A stretch of DNA of 64,000 nucleotides, from contig PAJP01000021.1 in assembly GCA_002706095.1 (NCBI GenBank), forward strand, positions 248,001 to 312,000, written 5' to 3'. Under the pieces are notes generated by a model. That model searched no databases. It had not been told where the DNA came from and saw only the letters and a program-made list of their open reading frames with translations. How positions within the stretch are numbered: the first letter of the stretch is position 1; each line of letters begins with the position of its first letter. Origin of the DNA: Methylophaga sp. Its GTDB lineage: Bacteria > Pseudomonadota > Gammaproteobacteria > Nitrosococcales > Methylophagaceae. The translations under genes and the position numbers were made by a program. Of this stretch, positions 17,088 to 27,318 are shown piece by piece.

Positions 17088-19424
17088 ATGGTTAATATCG
17101 AAATCGACGGTATTCCACTGAAAGTGGACTCAACAAAAATGATTATTCAGGCTGCTGATGAGGCAGGTATTGATATTCCACGTTTTTGTTACCACAAAAA
17201 ACTGTCGATAGCAGCCAATTGTCGGATGTGTCTTGTTGAGGTTGATAAGTCCCGTAAAGCGCTGCCAGCCTGTGCGACGCCTGTGACTGAAGGCATGAAA
17301 GTATTCACTCATTCTAAAGTCGCGATTAATGCTCAACGCAGTGTGATGGAATTTTTATTGATTAATCATCCACTGGATTGTCCGATTTGTGATCAGGGCG
17401 GTGAATGTGAGTTGCAGGATCTGTCGATGGGATATGGCGAAGGTGTCAGTCGGTTTACAGAAGGTAAGCGTGTCGTCAAAGACAAAGATATTGGGCCTTT
17501 GATTCGCACGGACATGACGCGTTGTATTCATTGCACACGCTGTGTTCGTTTTGGTGTGGAAATCGCTGGCGTCAAAGAACTCGGTGCAACTGGGCGTGGC
17601 GAACATATGGAAATTGGTACCTATGTTGAGCACAGCTTGGTTTCTGAGTTGTCGGGTAATATTATCGATCTCTGCCCTGTTGGGGCGTTAACGTCTAAAC
17701 CTTTCCGTTACAAAGCGCGTGCCTGGGAAATGAAAGCCCATCCTTCCATCGCACCTCATGATGCCATCGGTTCTAATATTGAACTGCATGTCAGACAAAA
17801 TGATGTGATGCGTGTGGTACCGAGAGATAACGAGTCTATCAATGAGGCCTGGTTATCGGATAGAGACAGGTTCTCCTATCAAGGCTTGGCCCATCCTAAA
17901 CGACTTTCTGAGCCCATGATTAAAGTAGAGGGTGACTGGCAGGTCGTTGACTGGCAAACCGCATTGGAAACAGCGGTAAAAGGTTTACAAACCATTATCA
18001 ATAAACATGGCGCCGAAGAAATGGGCGGCATGATTTCACCGACAGCGACGCTGGAAGAAGCCTTTCTGTTCCAGAAATGGTTACGCGGTTTAGGTGTTGA
18101 GAATATTGACCATCGCCTGCGTCAGCAAGATTTTTCTGACTCTCTCGAGCAGTACGCAATAGAGAGCTGGACGTTGGCAGATGTACAGGACAGTGATGCG
18201 ATTGTGCTTATCGGCAGTCATATTCGGGCTGAGCAACCTATTCTTGCTCATCGTATAAGACAAGCGGCGATAAATGGTGCCGTGGTAAGTAATATCAATT
18301 TCTTTCTGACAGACTTGCTGATGCCGGTTGAGTTTGAAATGGCAGTGGATATCAAGGCCATGCTCTCCACCTTAGCGGGCATTGCCAAAGTATTATCGTC
18401 AATGACCAATGATGATGATGCATGGCATGCTCTATATCCGGAACGTACGCCCACTGCGTTTGAACAAAATGTGGCTATGCAGTTATCGAACGCAGCGACC
18501 GCCACCTTGATTGTGGGAGACTTAGCTAATCATCACCCCGATGCTGCAAAAATACGTGCTTTAGTCCAGAAAATTGCTGAATTGTCGGGCAGTCGCTGTA
18601 TGGTGATGCCATCTGCGAATAGCCAAGCTCATGTCTTTGCCAACACCTTACCTGGTAAGGAAGCGAAAAACAGTCTGCAAATGTGGCAACAGAGTCTCCG
18701 AGCTTACGTGCTGATGGGGTTAGACGCATTGCATGATACTGCTGTCCCAGCCATTGCCAAACAAGCACTAAAGCGCGCCAGTTTTGTTGTGGCACTACAT
18801 AGTTACGATAGTGAGTTTCTGAGACAAACGGCCGATGTGATTTTACCCATGGCCTGTTTTACTGAAACTTCTGGCACGTTTATCGGCCTGGATAAACAAT
18901 GGCAGCAGTTTGCTGGTGCGGTCGCGCCCAGAGGCGATAGTCGCCCTGGTTGGAAGATTCTGCGGGTATTGGGTAATGTCAGCCAACTAGAAGGGTTTGA
19001 CTATATCTCGTCACAGGACGTGGTGGATGAGGTTCGTCAGAAACAAGCGGAGAGAAATACTGACCCGGCTCCGCCATACATCCCCGATTCGCTTAACCTG
19101 GAATCAGACTTGATGATGATTTCTGAGGTGCCGATGTACCGGACTGATGCATTATTACGTCATAGTGAAGCGCTACAAAAAACACCAGAAACGCAACGTA
19201 TACAGTTTGCACGCATCAACAGAAAAGAAGCCGAAAAACACGGTTTAAATCATCAAACGCCATTGACGCTGACACAACAAGATAGTGTGATTCGACTGCC
19301 CTTAGAGATTGATGACAGTATTGCAGATGGTTGTGTTTATGTTGCAGCAACGACGGAAGCCGCTAGCCGTCTAGCCAGCCTGTTTGGACAGGTCGCTGTT
19401 TCTCAAAGTGAGGCAGCCATATGA
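17088..19424 (+). CDS. nuoG: NADH-quinone oxidoreductase subunit G, lacking the N7 ligands
   Basis: A 778-residue subunit (the mitochondrial 75 kDa protein). The N-terminal 2Fe-2S ferredoxin domain has C-R-M-C-L-V-E-V; then come the His/Cys N5 site ([10 protein letters not shown]) and the N4 site (C-I-H-C-T-R-C with D-L-C-P-V-G-A-L-T). Residues 215-690 form the molybdopterin-oxidoreductase-like domain, which binds no cofactor in complex I. The segment after the N4 site, where enteric NuoG has four cysteines for the extra cluster N7, reads [12 protein letters not shown] and contains no Cys, as in mitochondria. The TGA overlaps the start of nuoH. Confidence 0.94.
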   Translation: MVNIEIDGIPLKVDSTKMIIQAADEAGIDIPRFCYHKKLSIAANCRMCLVEVDKSRKALPACATPVTEGMKVFTHSKVAINAQRSVMEFLLINHPLDCPICDQGGECELQDLSMGYGEGVSRFTEGKRVVKDKDIGPLIRTDMTRCIHCTRCVRFGVEIAGVKELGATGRGEHMEIGTYVEHSLVSELSGNIIDLCPVGALTSKPFRYKARAWEMKAHPSIAPHDAIGSNIELHVRQNDVMRVVPRDNESINEAWLSDRDRFSYQGLAHPKRLSEPMIKVEGDWQVVDWQTALETAVKGLQTIINKHGAEEMGGMISPTATLEEAFLFQKWLRGLGVENIDHRLRQQDFSDSLEQYAIESWTLADVQDSDAIVLIGSHIRAEQPILAHRIRQAAINGAVVSNINFFLTDLLMPVEFEMAVDIKAMLSTLAGIAKVLSSMTNDDDAWHALYPERTPTAFEQNVAMQLSNAATATLIVGDLANHHPDAAKIRALVQKIAELSGSRCMVMPSANSQAHVFANTLPGKEAKNSLQMWQQSLRAYVLMGLDALHDTAVPAIAKQALKRASFVVALHSYDSEFLRQTADVILPMACFTETSGTFIGLDKQWQQFAGAVAPRGDSRPGWKILRVLGNVSQLEGFDYISSQDVVDEVRQKQAERNTDPAPPYIPDSLNLESDLMMISEVPMYRTDALLRHSEALQKTPETQRIQFARINRKEAEKHGLNHQTPLTLTQQDSVIRLPLEIDDSIADGCVYVAATTEAASRLASLFGQVAVSQSEAAI

Positions 19425-20479
19425 TCGATATGTTTTTACAGGATATTTTGCCGAATCTATTTAAAATTTTACTCATTATTGTGCCTTTAATGCTATCAGT
19501 CGCCTATTTGACTTACGCTGAACGTAAAGTCATTGGTTATATACAAACGCGTATTGGTCCTAACCGAGTCGGTCCTTGGGGATTACTGCAACCGATAGCT
19601 GATGGCCTGAAATTGCTGATGAAAGAAGTCATCTTCCCGGCAAAATCCAATTTATATTTGTTTCTGGTTGCACCTGTTTTGGCAATAGGGCCAGCATTGG
19701 CTGCCTGGGCGGTGATGCCTTTTGATGATGGCATGGTGTTGGCAGATATTGATGCCGGACTGTTATATATCCTGGCGATTACTTCCATGAGTGTGTATGG
19801 GGTAGTGGTGGCTGGTTGGGCGTCTAATTCCCGTTATGCTTTTTTAGGTGCATTGCGTAGTGCTGCACAAGTGGTCTCATACGAGATTGCGATGGGGTTT
19901 GCTTTGGTCGGTGTGCTGATTGCGGCCGGTAGCTTGAACCTTGGCGAAATTGTACTGGCTCAACAAGGAGGTTTCTGGCACTGGTACTTCATACCACTGT
20001 TTCCTTTATTTATTGTCTATTTTATTTCCGGGGTAGCGGAAACAAATCGGGCGCCGTTTGATATTGCAGAAGGCGAATCAGAAATTGTCGCTGGTTTCCA
20101 TGTGGAATATTCCGGTATGGCGTTTGCCATTTTTTTCCTGGCCGAATACGCCGATATGATTTTGATCTCTATGCTGGCCGCGACCCTGTTTATGGGTGGC
20201 TGGTTGTCACCCTTTGATGGGATTCCTGTGTTGGAAAGTGCGTTTTCCTGGGTGCCTGGATTAGTCTGGCTGCTTGGGAAAACAGCTATCTTTTTGTTTA
20301 TGTACTTGTGGTTCCGAGCGACATTTCCTCGGTATCGTTACGATCAGATTATGCGGTTAGGCTGGAAAGTATTTATTCCTGTCACCTTGGTTTGGTTAGT
20401 TATTGTGTCGACGGCCCAGGTGTTTGATATCGGGCCATGGTTTACAGAAAGTCCAGTCATCACTGCGGGAGGGGGATGA
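19421..20479 (+). CDS. nuoH: NADH-quinone oxidoreductase subunit H
   Basis: A 352-residue membrane subunit (mitochondrial ND1) with about eight helices that form the roof of the quinone tunnel. Conserved loops are [20 protein letters not shown] near residue 32 and [16 protein letters not shown] near residue 205, both rich in the charged residues of the E-channel. It connects the redox arm with the proton-pumping arm. It overlaps nuoG by four bases, and its TGA overlaps the nuoI start. Confidence 0.96.
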   Translation: MIDMFLQDILPNLFKILLIIVPLMLSVAYLTYAERKVIGYIQTRIGPNRVGPWGLLQPIADGLKLLMKEVIFPAKSNLYLFLVAPVLAIGPALAAWAVMPFDDGMVLADIDAGLLYILAITSMSVYGVVVAGWASNSRYAFLGALRSAAQVVSYEIAMGFALVGVLIAAGSLNLGEIVLAQQGGFWHWYFIPLFPLFIVYFISGVAETNRAPFDIAEGESEIVAGFHVEYSGMAFAIFFLAEYADMILISMLAATLFMGGWLSPFDGIPVLESAFSWVPGLVWLLGKTAIFLFMYLWFRATFPRYRYDQIMRLGWKVFIPVTLVWLVIVSTAQVFDIGPWFTESPVITAGGG

Positions 20480-20967
20480 TGTCAGGTCTCCGTCATTTTT
20501 TTAAAAGCTTTTTGTTGTGGGAGCTGATTCAGGGACTTCGTCTAACTGGGCGTTATTTGTTTGCCGGCAAAGTCACGGTGCAATATCCCGAGGAAAAAAC
20601 ACCACAGTCACCAAGATTCCGAGGACTGCATGCCTTAAGGCGCTATCCCAATGGGGAAGAGCGCTGTATTGGTTGTAAGTTATGTGAAGCGGTTTGTCCT
20701 GCACTTGCCATTACTATCGAAACTGAACCCAGAGATGATGGTAGTCGCCGTACTACACGCTACGATATCGACTTATTTAAGTGTATTTATTGTGGCTTTT
20801 GTGAGGAGTCTTGTCCGGTCGACTCGATTGTTGAAACACGACATTTTGAGTTTCATTTTGAAAACCGAGGTGAACAAATCATTACAAAAGATAAATTACT
20901 GGCAATCGGGGATAAATATGAGCCAGAGATTGCTGCGGATCGTGCTGCTGATGAACCTTATCGTTAG
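20476..20967 (+). CDS. nuoI: NADH-quinone oxidoreductase subunit I
   Basis: A 163-residue ferredoxin-like subunit with two [4Fe-4S] clusters (N6a and N6b), seen as [12 protein letters not shown] and [12 protein letters not shown]. It links the NADH module to NuoB. Two ATG codons in tandem (20476 and 20479) follow the purine-rich GGGAGGGGG. An upstream in-frame start at 20437 lies deep inside nuoH and is rejected. The C-terminal tail is somewhat rich in Ala, Glu and Asp. Confidence 0.95.
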   Translation: MMSGLRHFFKSFLLWELIQGLRLTGRYLFAGKVTVQYPEEKTPQSPRFRGLHALRRYPNGEERCIGCKLCEAVCPALAITIETEPRDDGSRRTTRYDIDLFKCIYCGFCEESCPVDSIVETRHFEFHFENRGEQIITKDKLLAIGDKYEPEIAADRAADEPYR

Positions 20968-20979
20968 GATGACAAATTA

Positions 20980-21579
20980 GTGGAAAAAATTATTTTTTAC
21001 TTCTTTGCAGCCATTTTAGTGTTTGCCGCCACCATGGTTATCACTGTGCGTAACCCCGTGCGTGCCGCTTTATTCTTGGTTTTAGCTTTTTTCACCAGTG
21101 CCGGTATCTGGTTAATGTTGGAGGCAGAATTTCTTGCTATCAGTTTGGTGCTGGTCTACGTGGGCGCGGTATTAGTACTGTTTTTATTTGTGGTGATGAT
21201 GCTGGATATTGATCTGGCCCCGCTGAAAGAAGGTTTTACACGGTATTTACCATTAGGGATTATTGTGGCTGCTGTGATTGTGGTGGAAATGATTGCCGTG
21301 CTGAATGCGCCTCAATTTGATATTAGTGACGCAGCAGCGACTGACGGCAGTAATACAAAAATGCTGGGTCGTTTGTTGTATACCGTTTATGTGTATCCGT
21401 TTGAGATTGCTTCTGTGATCCTGACCGTCGCCATTGTTGCCGCTATCACGCTGACATTACGTGAGCACCATCGTAAATTGCAGGACCCAGCCAAACAGGT
21501 GGCCGTTAAATCGACAGACCGGGTGAGAATGGTTGATCTACGCAGCAAAAAACAAGATGGAGGTGGCTCTGAACCATGA
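20980..21579 (+). CDS. nuoJ: NADH-quinone oxidoreductase subunit J
   Basis: A 199-residue membrane subunit (mitochondrial ND6) with five predicted helices. The third contains the conserved [13 protein letters not shown] pi-bulge segment next to the E-channel. The start is GTG at 20980, with AGGATGA upstream. The charged C-terminal tail (about residues 165-199) is longer than the membrane core needs and varies in the family. It shares ATGA with nuoK. Confidence 0.94.
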   Translation: MEKIIFYFFAAILVFAATMVITVRNPVRAALFLVLAFFTSAGIWLMLEAEFLAISLVLVYVGAVLVLFLFVVMMLDIDLAPLKEGFTRYLPLGIIVAAVIVVEMIAVLNAPQFDISDAAATDGSNTKMLGRLLYTVYVYPFEIASVILTVAIVAAITLTLREHHRKLQDPAKQVAVKSTDRVRMVDLRSKKQDGGGSEP

Positions 21580-21881
21580 TTGTTTTATCTGACTATCTTA
21601 TTCTCGCTGCCATATTGTTCAGCTTGTCTTTAGCGGGTATCTTTCTGAACCGTAAAAATATCATCATTTTATTGATGTGTATTGAGTTAATGCTGCTAGC
21701 GGTCAACCTTAACTTTATTGCTTTCTCACACTTTCTCGGCGACCCCGCTGGTCAGGTGTTTGTGTTTTTCATCTTGACAGTGGCAGCAGCGGAGGCGGCA
21801 ATTGGGCTGGCCATTCTGGTGGTGTTATTCCGTAACCTCAGCACCATTAATGTGTCTGATCTGGATAGGTTAAAGGGGTAG
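21576..21881 (+). CDS. nuoK: NADH-quinone oxidoreductase subunit K
   Basis: A 101-residue membrane subunit (mitochondrial ND4L) with three helices. The conserved buried glutamates of the proton path are in [13 protein letters not shown] (helix 2) and in [10 protein letters not shown] (helix 3). Its length is standard. The start overlaps the nuoJ stop, and nuoL begins three bases after its stop. Confidence 0.96.
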   Translation: MIVLSDYLILAAILFSLSLAGIFLNRKNIIILLMCIELMLLAVNLNFIAFSHFLGDPAGQVFVFFILTVAAAEAAIGLAILVVLFRNLSTINVSDLDRLKG

Positions 21882-21884
21882 GGG

Positions 21885-23831
21885 ATGCCACAGAGCTTAC
21901 TGCTTGCCATTGTTATCGCGCCGTTATTTGGCAGTATTGCAGCAGGTTTGTTTGGTCGTCATTTAGGCCGTTGCTGGACGCATCGCATTACAATCTTTTC
22001 AGTCGGTGTGGCTTTTTTCCTGTCCACCTGGGTATTAAAACTGGTGATAGTCGATGGGATGACATATAACGACACCGTCTATCAGTGGTTGCAAGCCGGC
22101 TCATTACAGCTTCAAGTCGGCTTTATGATTGATGCACTGAGTGCAGTGATGATGACGGTGGTGACCTTTGTATCATTGATGGTGCATATCTACACCATTG
22201 GCTACATGCACGATGATGATGGCTACTGTTGTTTCTTCAGTTATATTTCTTTATTCACGTTTGCCATGTTGATGTTGGTGATGGCAAATAACTTCATGCA
22301 GTTATTCTTTGGCTGGGAAGCGGTGGGGTTAGTCTCTTACCTACTGATTGGTTTTTGGTACAAAAAGCCGACGGCGATTTATGCAAACCTCAAAGCTTTC
22401 TTAGTGAATAGAGTCGGGGACTTCGGCTTTTTATTGGGCATTGCTGCCGTGTTGATGTATGCGGGTAGTCTGGATTATCTGGCTGTGTTTCAACAAGCAC
22501 CACAAATGGCAGAGCAAACAATCAGCATTTTTCCAGATACGGCTTGGTCTGTCATGACGCTGACTTGCATCTTGTTGTTTATCGGCGCCATGGGCAAATC
22601 AGCACAGGTGCCATTACATGTTTGGTTGCCTGATTCGATGGAAGGGCCGACGCCTATTTCAGCCCTGATTCATGCCGCCACTATGGTCACCGCAGGCATT
22701 TTCATGGTGGCGCGTATGTCACCGTTATTCGAGCTTTCTGAAACAGCATTGTCATTTGTGTTGATTATCGGTGCCATTACAGCCTTGTTTATGGGACTGC
22801 TCGGCTTGGTTCAAAATGATATCAAGCGTGTCATTGCTTATTCGACATTATCGCAGCTGGGTTACATGACTGTAGCGCTTGGTGTTTCTGCTTATGCGGC
22901 AGGTGTGTTTCATTTGTTGACTCATGCCTTTTTCAAAGCTTTACTCTTTTTAGCGGCGGGTTCAGTCATTATTGCCATGCACCATGAGCAGGATATGCGA
23001 AAAATGGGTGGGCTGAAAAAGTATATGCCCATCACTTACTGGACAAGTCTGATTGGTTCGCTGGCCTTGATTGGCTTTCCTGGTCTGGCTGGATTTTTCT
23101 CTAAAGATGCCATCATTGAAGCGGTGCATGCTTCCGAGTTAACCGGACATGGCTTTGCCTACTTTGCCGTGTTGTCGGGAGTATTGATCACGGCTCTGTA
23201 TAGTTTCCGACTGTTTTTTATGGTGTTTCATGGCACACCCCGATTTAACACTGACCATGGGCATCAGCCTAAAGAATCACCTTGGGTCGTCACATTACCA
23301 CTGGTTCTGTTAGCGATTCCTTCTGTGATTGCCGGTTATTGGATAGGCAGTATGGTTTACGGTGAGTTTTTTGCTGAGGCCATCTACGTGTCTTCTGCAC
23401 ATGATGTGCTGGCTGAACAAGCAAAGGACTTCCATGGCATTGTCAGTTTTATCATTCATGGCCTGACTGCGCTGCCATTCTGGCTTGCCATGGCTGGTAT
23501 AGTCATCGCCTGGTTTTTGTATCTGCGTCGTCCTGAGTTACCTGCTGTGATACAAGAAAAGGGACAGTTTATTTATCGTATTCTCATCAATAAATATGGC
23601 TTTGATGACTTTAATCAAACAGTCATTGCTGGCGGCTCCCGACATTTGGGACAGCTTTTATGGCGAATTGGTGATCGCTTGTTGATAGATGGTACGTTGG
23701 TGAATGGCACAGCGAAGACGGTAGCTTGGTGCTCACGATTAGCCAGACAGTTACAGACTGGCTATTTGTATCATTATGCGTTTGCAATGATCATCGGGGT
23801 GGGACTACTTCTCACTTTTTTTGTAGTGTGA
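21885..23831 (+). CDS. nuoL: NADH-quinone oxidoreductase subunit L
   Basis: A 648-residue antiporter-like subunit (mitochondrial ND5), the most distal proton pump. It has about sixteen helices, with the G-W-E-A-V-G-L-V-S-Y-L-L segment carrying the conserved helix-5 Glu, and K-S-A-Q-V-P-L-H-V-W-L-P-D-S-M-E-G-P-T with the pumping Lys. L-I-H-A-A-T-M-V-T-A-G is also intact. The C-terminal part should include the lateral helix that ties the pump modules together. Confidence 0.96.
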   Translation: MPQSLLLAIVIAPLFGSIAAGLFGRHLGRCWTHRITIFSVGVAFFLSTWVLKLVIVDGMTYNDTVYQWLQAGSLQLQVGFMIDALSAVMMTVVTFVSLMVHIYTIGYMHDDDGYCCFFSYISLFTFAMLMLVMANNFMQLFFGWEAVGLVSYLLIGFWYKKPTAIYANLKAFLVNRVGDFGFLLGIAAVLMYAGSLDYLAVFQQAPQMAEQTISIFPDTAWSVMTLTCILLFIGAMGKSAQVPLHVWLPDSMEGPTPISALIHAATMVTAGIFMVARMSPLFELSETALSFVLIIGAITALFMGLLGLVQNDIKRVIAYSTLSQLGYMTVALGVSAYAAGVFHLLTHAFFKALLFLAAGSVIIAMHHEQDMRKMGGLKKYMPITYWTSLIGSLALIGFPGLAGFFSKDAIIEAVHASELTGHGFAYFAVLSGVLITALYSFRLFFMVFHGTPRFNTDHGHQPKESPWVVTLPLVLLAIPSVIAGYWIGSMVYGEFFAEAIYVSSAHDVLAEQAKDFHGIVSFIIHGLTALPFWLAMAGIVIAWFLYLRRPELPAVIQEKGQFIYRILINKYGFDDFNQTVIAGGSRHLGQLLWRIGDRLLIDGTLVNGTAKTVAWCSRLARQLQTGYLYHYAFAMIIGVGLLLTFFVV

Positions 23832-23851
23832 CAAGGACGGACTAGGCATTC

Positions 23852-25363
23852 ATGTTGGCTCAACTTCCTTTACTCAGTCTCATTATCTGGCTACCTATTC
23901 TGGCAGGGATGATTAGCTTATTCCTGAATGAGCGTCCTTATATGAGTAAATGGTTGGCCTTAGCGGCTAGTAGCCTCACATTTGTTTTATCACTTGGGCT
24001 TTATCTAGGCTTTGATAAAGCCTCTGCAAACATGCAATTCGTTGAGTTCTATCCCTGGGTTGAGTCATTCAATATCAATTATCATCTCGGTATTGATGGT
24101 TTTTCTCTGCCCTTGATCATACTGACCACGATATCAACGATTTTAGTCGTTATCGCTGGTTGGCGTGTTATCGACTACCGTTTGAATCAGTATCTTGCCG
24201 CTTTCTTGATTATGGAAGGCTTGATGCTAGCGGTTTTTGCAGCGCTTGATGCCATTTTATTTTATGTGTTTTTTGAAGCGATGCTGATTCCGTTGTTTTT
24301 GATTATTGGCATCTGGGGGGGGCCGAATCGAGTTTATGCCACAATCAAATTCTTTTTATATACCTTCTTTGGCTCAGTCTTTTTATTAATCGCGTTGCTG
24401 TATCTGCATCATGTAGCGGGCAGCTTTTCATTACTTGATTATCATTCGGTCGCGTTGTCTATGACAGAACAAACGTGGCTATTTTTTGCTTTTCTGATCG
24501 CCTTCGCGGTCAAAGTGCCGATGTGGCCAGTGCATACCTGGCTACCTGATGCGCATGTGGAAGCACCAACGGGTGGTTCCGTTATTTTGGCGGCCATCAC
24601 GTTAAAAATTGGTGGTTATGGTTTTATTCGTTTTGCCTTACCTATCGCACCGGATGCCAGCATGGCCTTGGATTGGTTATTAATCAGTTTGTCTTTGATT
24701 GCTGTGGTGTATATCGGTTTTGTTGCTCTCGTACAGTCGGATTTAAAAAAGCTCATTGCTTATTCAAGTATTGCTCATATGGGGTTTGTGACCTTGGGCT
24801 TGTTTATTGTTTTTAGAATATTTTTTAATTCATCCACCGGGAGTGGCGCTGTCTTGGCTGTCGAAGGCGCGATGGTGCAGATGATTTCACATGGCTTTAT
24901 TTCAGCGGCCATGTTCCTGTCCGTTGGCGTGTTGTATGACCGTATGCATACTCGCGAAATCAGTGCTTATGGCGGGGTGATTAATACCATGCCGACATTT
25001 ACTGCATTTGCCGTGTTTTTTGCGATGGCGAATGCTGGTTTGCCAGGCACATCGGGTTTTGTGGGTGAGTTTATGGTGATTTTAGCCGCTTTTCAGGCAA
25101 ATTTCTGGTTTGCATTTTTGGCGGCAACGACCTTGATTCTGGGAGCGGCTTACACTTTATGGATGGTTAAGCGCGTATTTTTTGGTGAGGTCATGAATCA
25201 ACAGGTGGCTCAGCTGGAAGATATTAATACGCGTGAATTTATGCTGTTAGCCAGTTTGGCTGTCATTATATTACTACTGGGCCTATGGCCTGATCCCTTA
25301 TTAGATGTCATGCACGCTTCTGTTGAGAATTTATTAACGCAAGTGGCTCAATCCAAGCTATAA
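23852..25363 (+). CDS. nuoM: NADH-quinone oxidoreductase subunit M
   Basis: A 503-residue antiporter-like proton-pumping subunit (mitochondrial ND4) with about fourteen helices. Landmarks are the conserved Glu in F-Y-V-F-F-E-A-M-L-I-P, the Lys in A-V-K-V-P-M-W-P-V-H-T-W-L-P-D-A-H-V-E-A-P-T and the D-L-K-K-L-I-A-Y-S-S-I-A-H-M-G segment. A run of eight G at 24315-24322 encodes the conserved I-W-G-G-P. It lies 20 bases after nuoL. Confidence 0.96.
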   Translation: MLAQLPLLSLIIWLPILAGMISLFLNERPYMSKWLALAASSLTFVLSLGLYLGFDKASANMQFVEFYPWVESFNINYHLGIDGFSLPLIILTTISTILVVIAGWRVIDYRLNQYLAAFLIMEGLMLAVFAALDAILFYVFFEAMLIPLFLIIGIWGGPNRVYATIKFFLYTFFGSVFLLIALLYLHHVAGSFSLLDYHSVALSMTEQTWLFFAFLIAFAVKVPMWPVHTWLPDAHVEAPTGGSVILAAITLKIGGYGFIRFALPIAPDASMALDWLLISLSLIAVVYIGFVALVQSDLKKLIAYSSIAHMGFVTLGLFIVFRIFFNSSTGSGAVLAVEGAMVQMISHGFISAAMFLSVGVLYDRMHTREISAYGGVINTMPTFTAFAVFFAMANAGLPGTSGFVGEFMVILAAFQANFWFAFLAATTLILGAAYTLWMVKRVFFGEVMNQQVAQLEDINTREFMLLASLAVIILLLGLWPDPLLDVMHASVENLLTQVAQSKL

Positions 25364-25378
25364 AAAGGACAGCGGATA

Positions 25379-26812
25379 ATGAACTATCAAGTGCCAAATA
25401 TGTTGTTTGCATTGCCGGAAATGGTCATGCTGGCAATGGCCTGTGTTGTCTTGTTGTTTGTGGCTTTTACCGGTAATAAAAAAATTAACTGGAGTTATGG
25501 TCTCAGCCAACTCAGTTTATTCCTTGTCCTGCTGACAGTCATGCTGTCATGGGGAGAGTCAGGCACAACTTTCTCTGATACCTATGTTAAGGATGCTCTC
25601 AGCGACATATTAAAAGTAGCTATCTGTCTGATTAATATGTGCGTTTTATTATATTCCGTTGAGTATTTACGGGTACGCCAATTACTTCAGGGCGAGTTTT
25701 ATGTTCTCGCTTTATTTGCGACGCTGGGTATGTTCATTATGGTGTCAGCGAATCATTTTCTGACCTTATATCTAGGACTGGAGTTACTATCTCTCTGCCT
25801 CTACGCGATGGTCGCCATGCATCGAGACTCTGTGATGGCTACCGAGGCTGCAATGAAATATTTCATTTTGGGTGCAATCGCTTCAGGGATGCTTTTGTAT
25901 GGCATGTCCATTATTTATGGCATTACAGGTAGCTTGATGTTGCAGGAGGTGGCAACGGCCATCTATGCTTCATCGAGCAGTGATACGATTCTGAGCTTTG
26001 CTCTGGTTTTTGTCATTATTGGCATTGGCTTCAAATTTGGTGCTGCGCCATTTCACATGTGGCTACCTGATGTGTATCACGGGGCACCCACCGCCATGAC
26101 TCTTTTCATTGCTGCTGCCCCTAAAGTGGCCGCCTTTGCTTTGTTGATTCGATTATTAGTGGATGGACTGATAGACTTACAAACCTATTGGCAACCGATG
26201 CTGATGTTGATGGCTGTTTTATCGATGATAATCGGTAATCTTGTCGCTATCGCACAAACCAATATTAAGCGTATGCTGGCTTATTCAACGATATCTCATG
26301 TTGGTTTTTTATTGATGGGTGTGTTGTCTGGGACTGAAGCAGGGTATGCCGCATCACTTTTTTATACATTAATTTATGCATTGATGACCTTAGCGACGTT
26401 TGGTGTGGTTTTACTGATGAGTCGTTATGGGTTCGAGGCGGATAATATTGATGACTATAAAGGGCTGAGTTCACAGCATCCATGGTTAGCCTTGTTAATG
26501 ATGGTTTTGATGTTTTCAATGGCCGGTATCCCACCATTAGCGGGATTTTATGCCAAATTAGGTGTGATAAAAGCCGTCGTTGATGCTGATATGCTGGCCG
26601 TAGCATTAGTTGCCGTGGTGATGTCAGTCATTGGTGCTTTTTATTATTTACGGGTAATCAAAGTGATGTATTTCGATAAAACAGATGAGACATACGCATT
26701 TAATTACTCTGGTTCAGCGGCGTTTGTATTGAGTATTAACGCACTGTTGGTACTGGTATTGGGGATATTTCCTGGCTTATTAATGTCGATTTGTTCGACT
26801 GTTTTTTCTTGA
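25379..26812 (+). CDS. nuoN: NADH-quinone oxidoreductase subunit N
   Basis: A 477-residue antiporter-like proton-pumping subunit (mitochondrial ND2). The conserved pieces are G-L-E-L-L-S-L-C-L-Y-A (helix-5 Glu), G-A-A-P-F-H-M-W-L-P-D-V-Y-H-G-A-P-T and N-I-K-R-M-L-A-Y-S-T-I-S-H-V-G. It completes the set of fourteen nuo genes, all in canonical order and with no insertion. Confidence 0.96.
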   Translation: MNYQVPNMLFALPEMVMLAMACVVLLFVAFTGNKKINWSYGLSQLSLFLVLLTVMLSWGESGTTFSDTYVKDALSDILKVAICLINMCVLLYSVEYLRVRQLLQGEFYVLALFATLGMFIMVSANHFLTLYLGLELLSLCLYAMVAMHRDSVMATEAAMKYFILGAIASGMLLYGMSIIYGITGSLMLQEVATAIYASSSSDTILSFALVFVIIGIGFKFGAAPFHMWLPDVYHGAPTAMTLFIAAAPKVAAFALLIRLLVDGLIDLQTYWQPMLMLMAVLSMIIGNLVAIAQTNIKRMLAYSTISHVGFLLMGVLSGTEAGYAASLFYTLIYALMTLATFGVVLLMSRYGFEADNIDDYKGLSSQHPWLALLMMVLMFSMAGIPPLAGFYAKLGVIKAVVDADMLAVALVAVVMSVIGAFYYLRVIKVMYFDKTDETYAFNYSGSAAFVLSINALLVLVLGIFPGLLMSICSTVFS

Positions 26813-26820
26813 GGAATAAG

Positions 26821-27123
26821 ATGTCTATCTGGCTTATGTTAGGGCTGTTTCTTGTGTTGGCTAACTTACCGTGGATTGGTGATCGTGTTTTTTTTGTTTA
26901 TCCACTGGAACATAAATCAAACTGGATAAGACTTTTTGAGCTAACGGTGTATTTTTTCATTAGTCTTGGTATCGGTATCGCGTTTGAAATTCGGTTTGCT
27001 GGTGAGGTGTATACACAAGGCTGGGAATTTTTTGTGACGGTCTTGAGTTTATTTCTGGTGTTGTCAGTGCCGGGGGTTGTATATCGTTACCAATGGTTGC
27101 CTATGCAATATAAATTCAAATAG
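26821..27123 (+). CDS. DUF2818 family membrane protein after nuoN
   Basis: A 100-residue hydrophobic protein with three likely helices and the conserved motifs A-N-L-P-W and P-G-V-V-Y-R-Y. The start is ATG 26821, preceded by GAGGAATAAG. The longer frame from 26791 would run into nuoN and add residues without support. DUF2818 genes commonly sit directly after nuoN, notably in Betaproteobacteria, so a role in complex I assembly or stability is plausible but unproven. It is the last gene before the operon terminator. Confidence 0.85.
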   Translation: MSIWLMLGLFLVLANLPWIGDRVFFVYPLEHKSNWIRLFELTVYFFISLGIGIAFEIRFAGEVYTQGWEFFVTVLSLFLVLSVPGVVYRYQWLPMQYKFK

Positions 27124-27189
27124 CACTTGCATATCCCGCAAATGCTTTAACATCATGCTGACATTAGCAGCGTGTAAATTTATCGAATG

Positions 27190-27217
27190 GCGACATATAG
27201 CACTTTGTCGCTTTTTT
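27190..27217 (+). terminator. Intrinsic terminator of the nuo operon
   Basis: GCGACA (27190-27195) pairs with TGTCGC (27206-27211) across a ten-base loop and is followed at once by six T. It lies 67 bases after the DUF2818 stop and before the EF-G gene. The remaining gap to 27318 holds a short inverted repeat at 27244-27258 but no gene. Confidence 0.75.
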
Positions 27218-27318
27218 ACTTATAAATGTGTGCATATACAAAGATTCTAGTTTAGAATTGGCGGGTTTAACTCCGTGTAAATGCACGAATTGTTCATTCA
27301 AATAATAGAGACAGGATT

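Noticed and set aside
24315-24322. Phase variation of nuoM through its eight-G run
   Set aside because: The run encodes the conserved I-W-G-G-P motif of an essential-type respiratory subunit; slippage control is implausible, so it serves only as a control for the exosortase tract.
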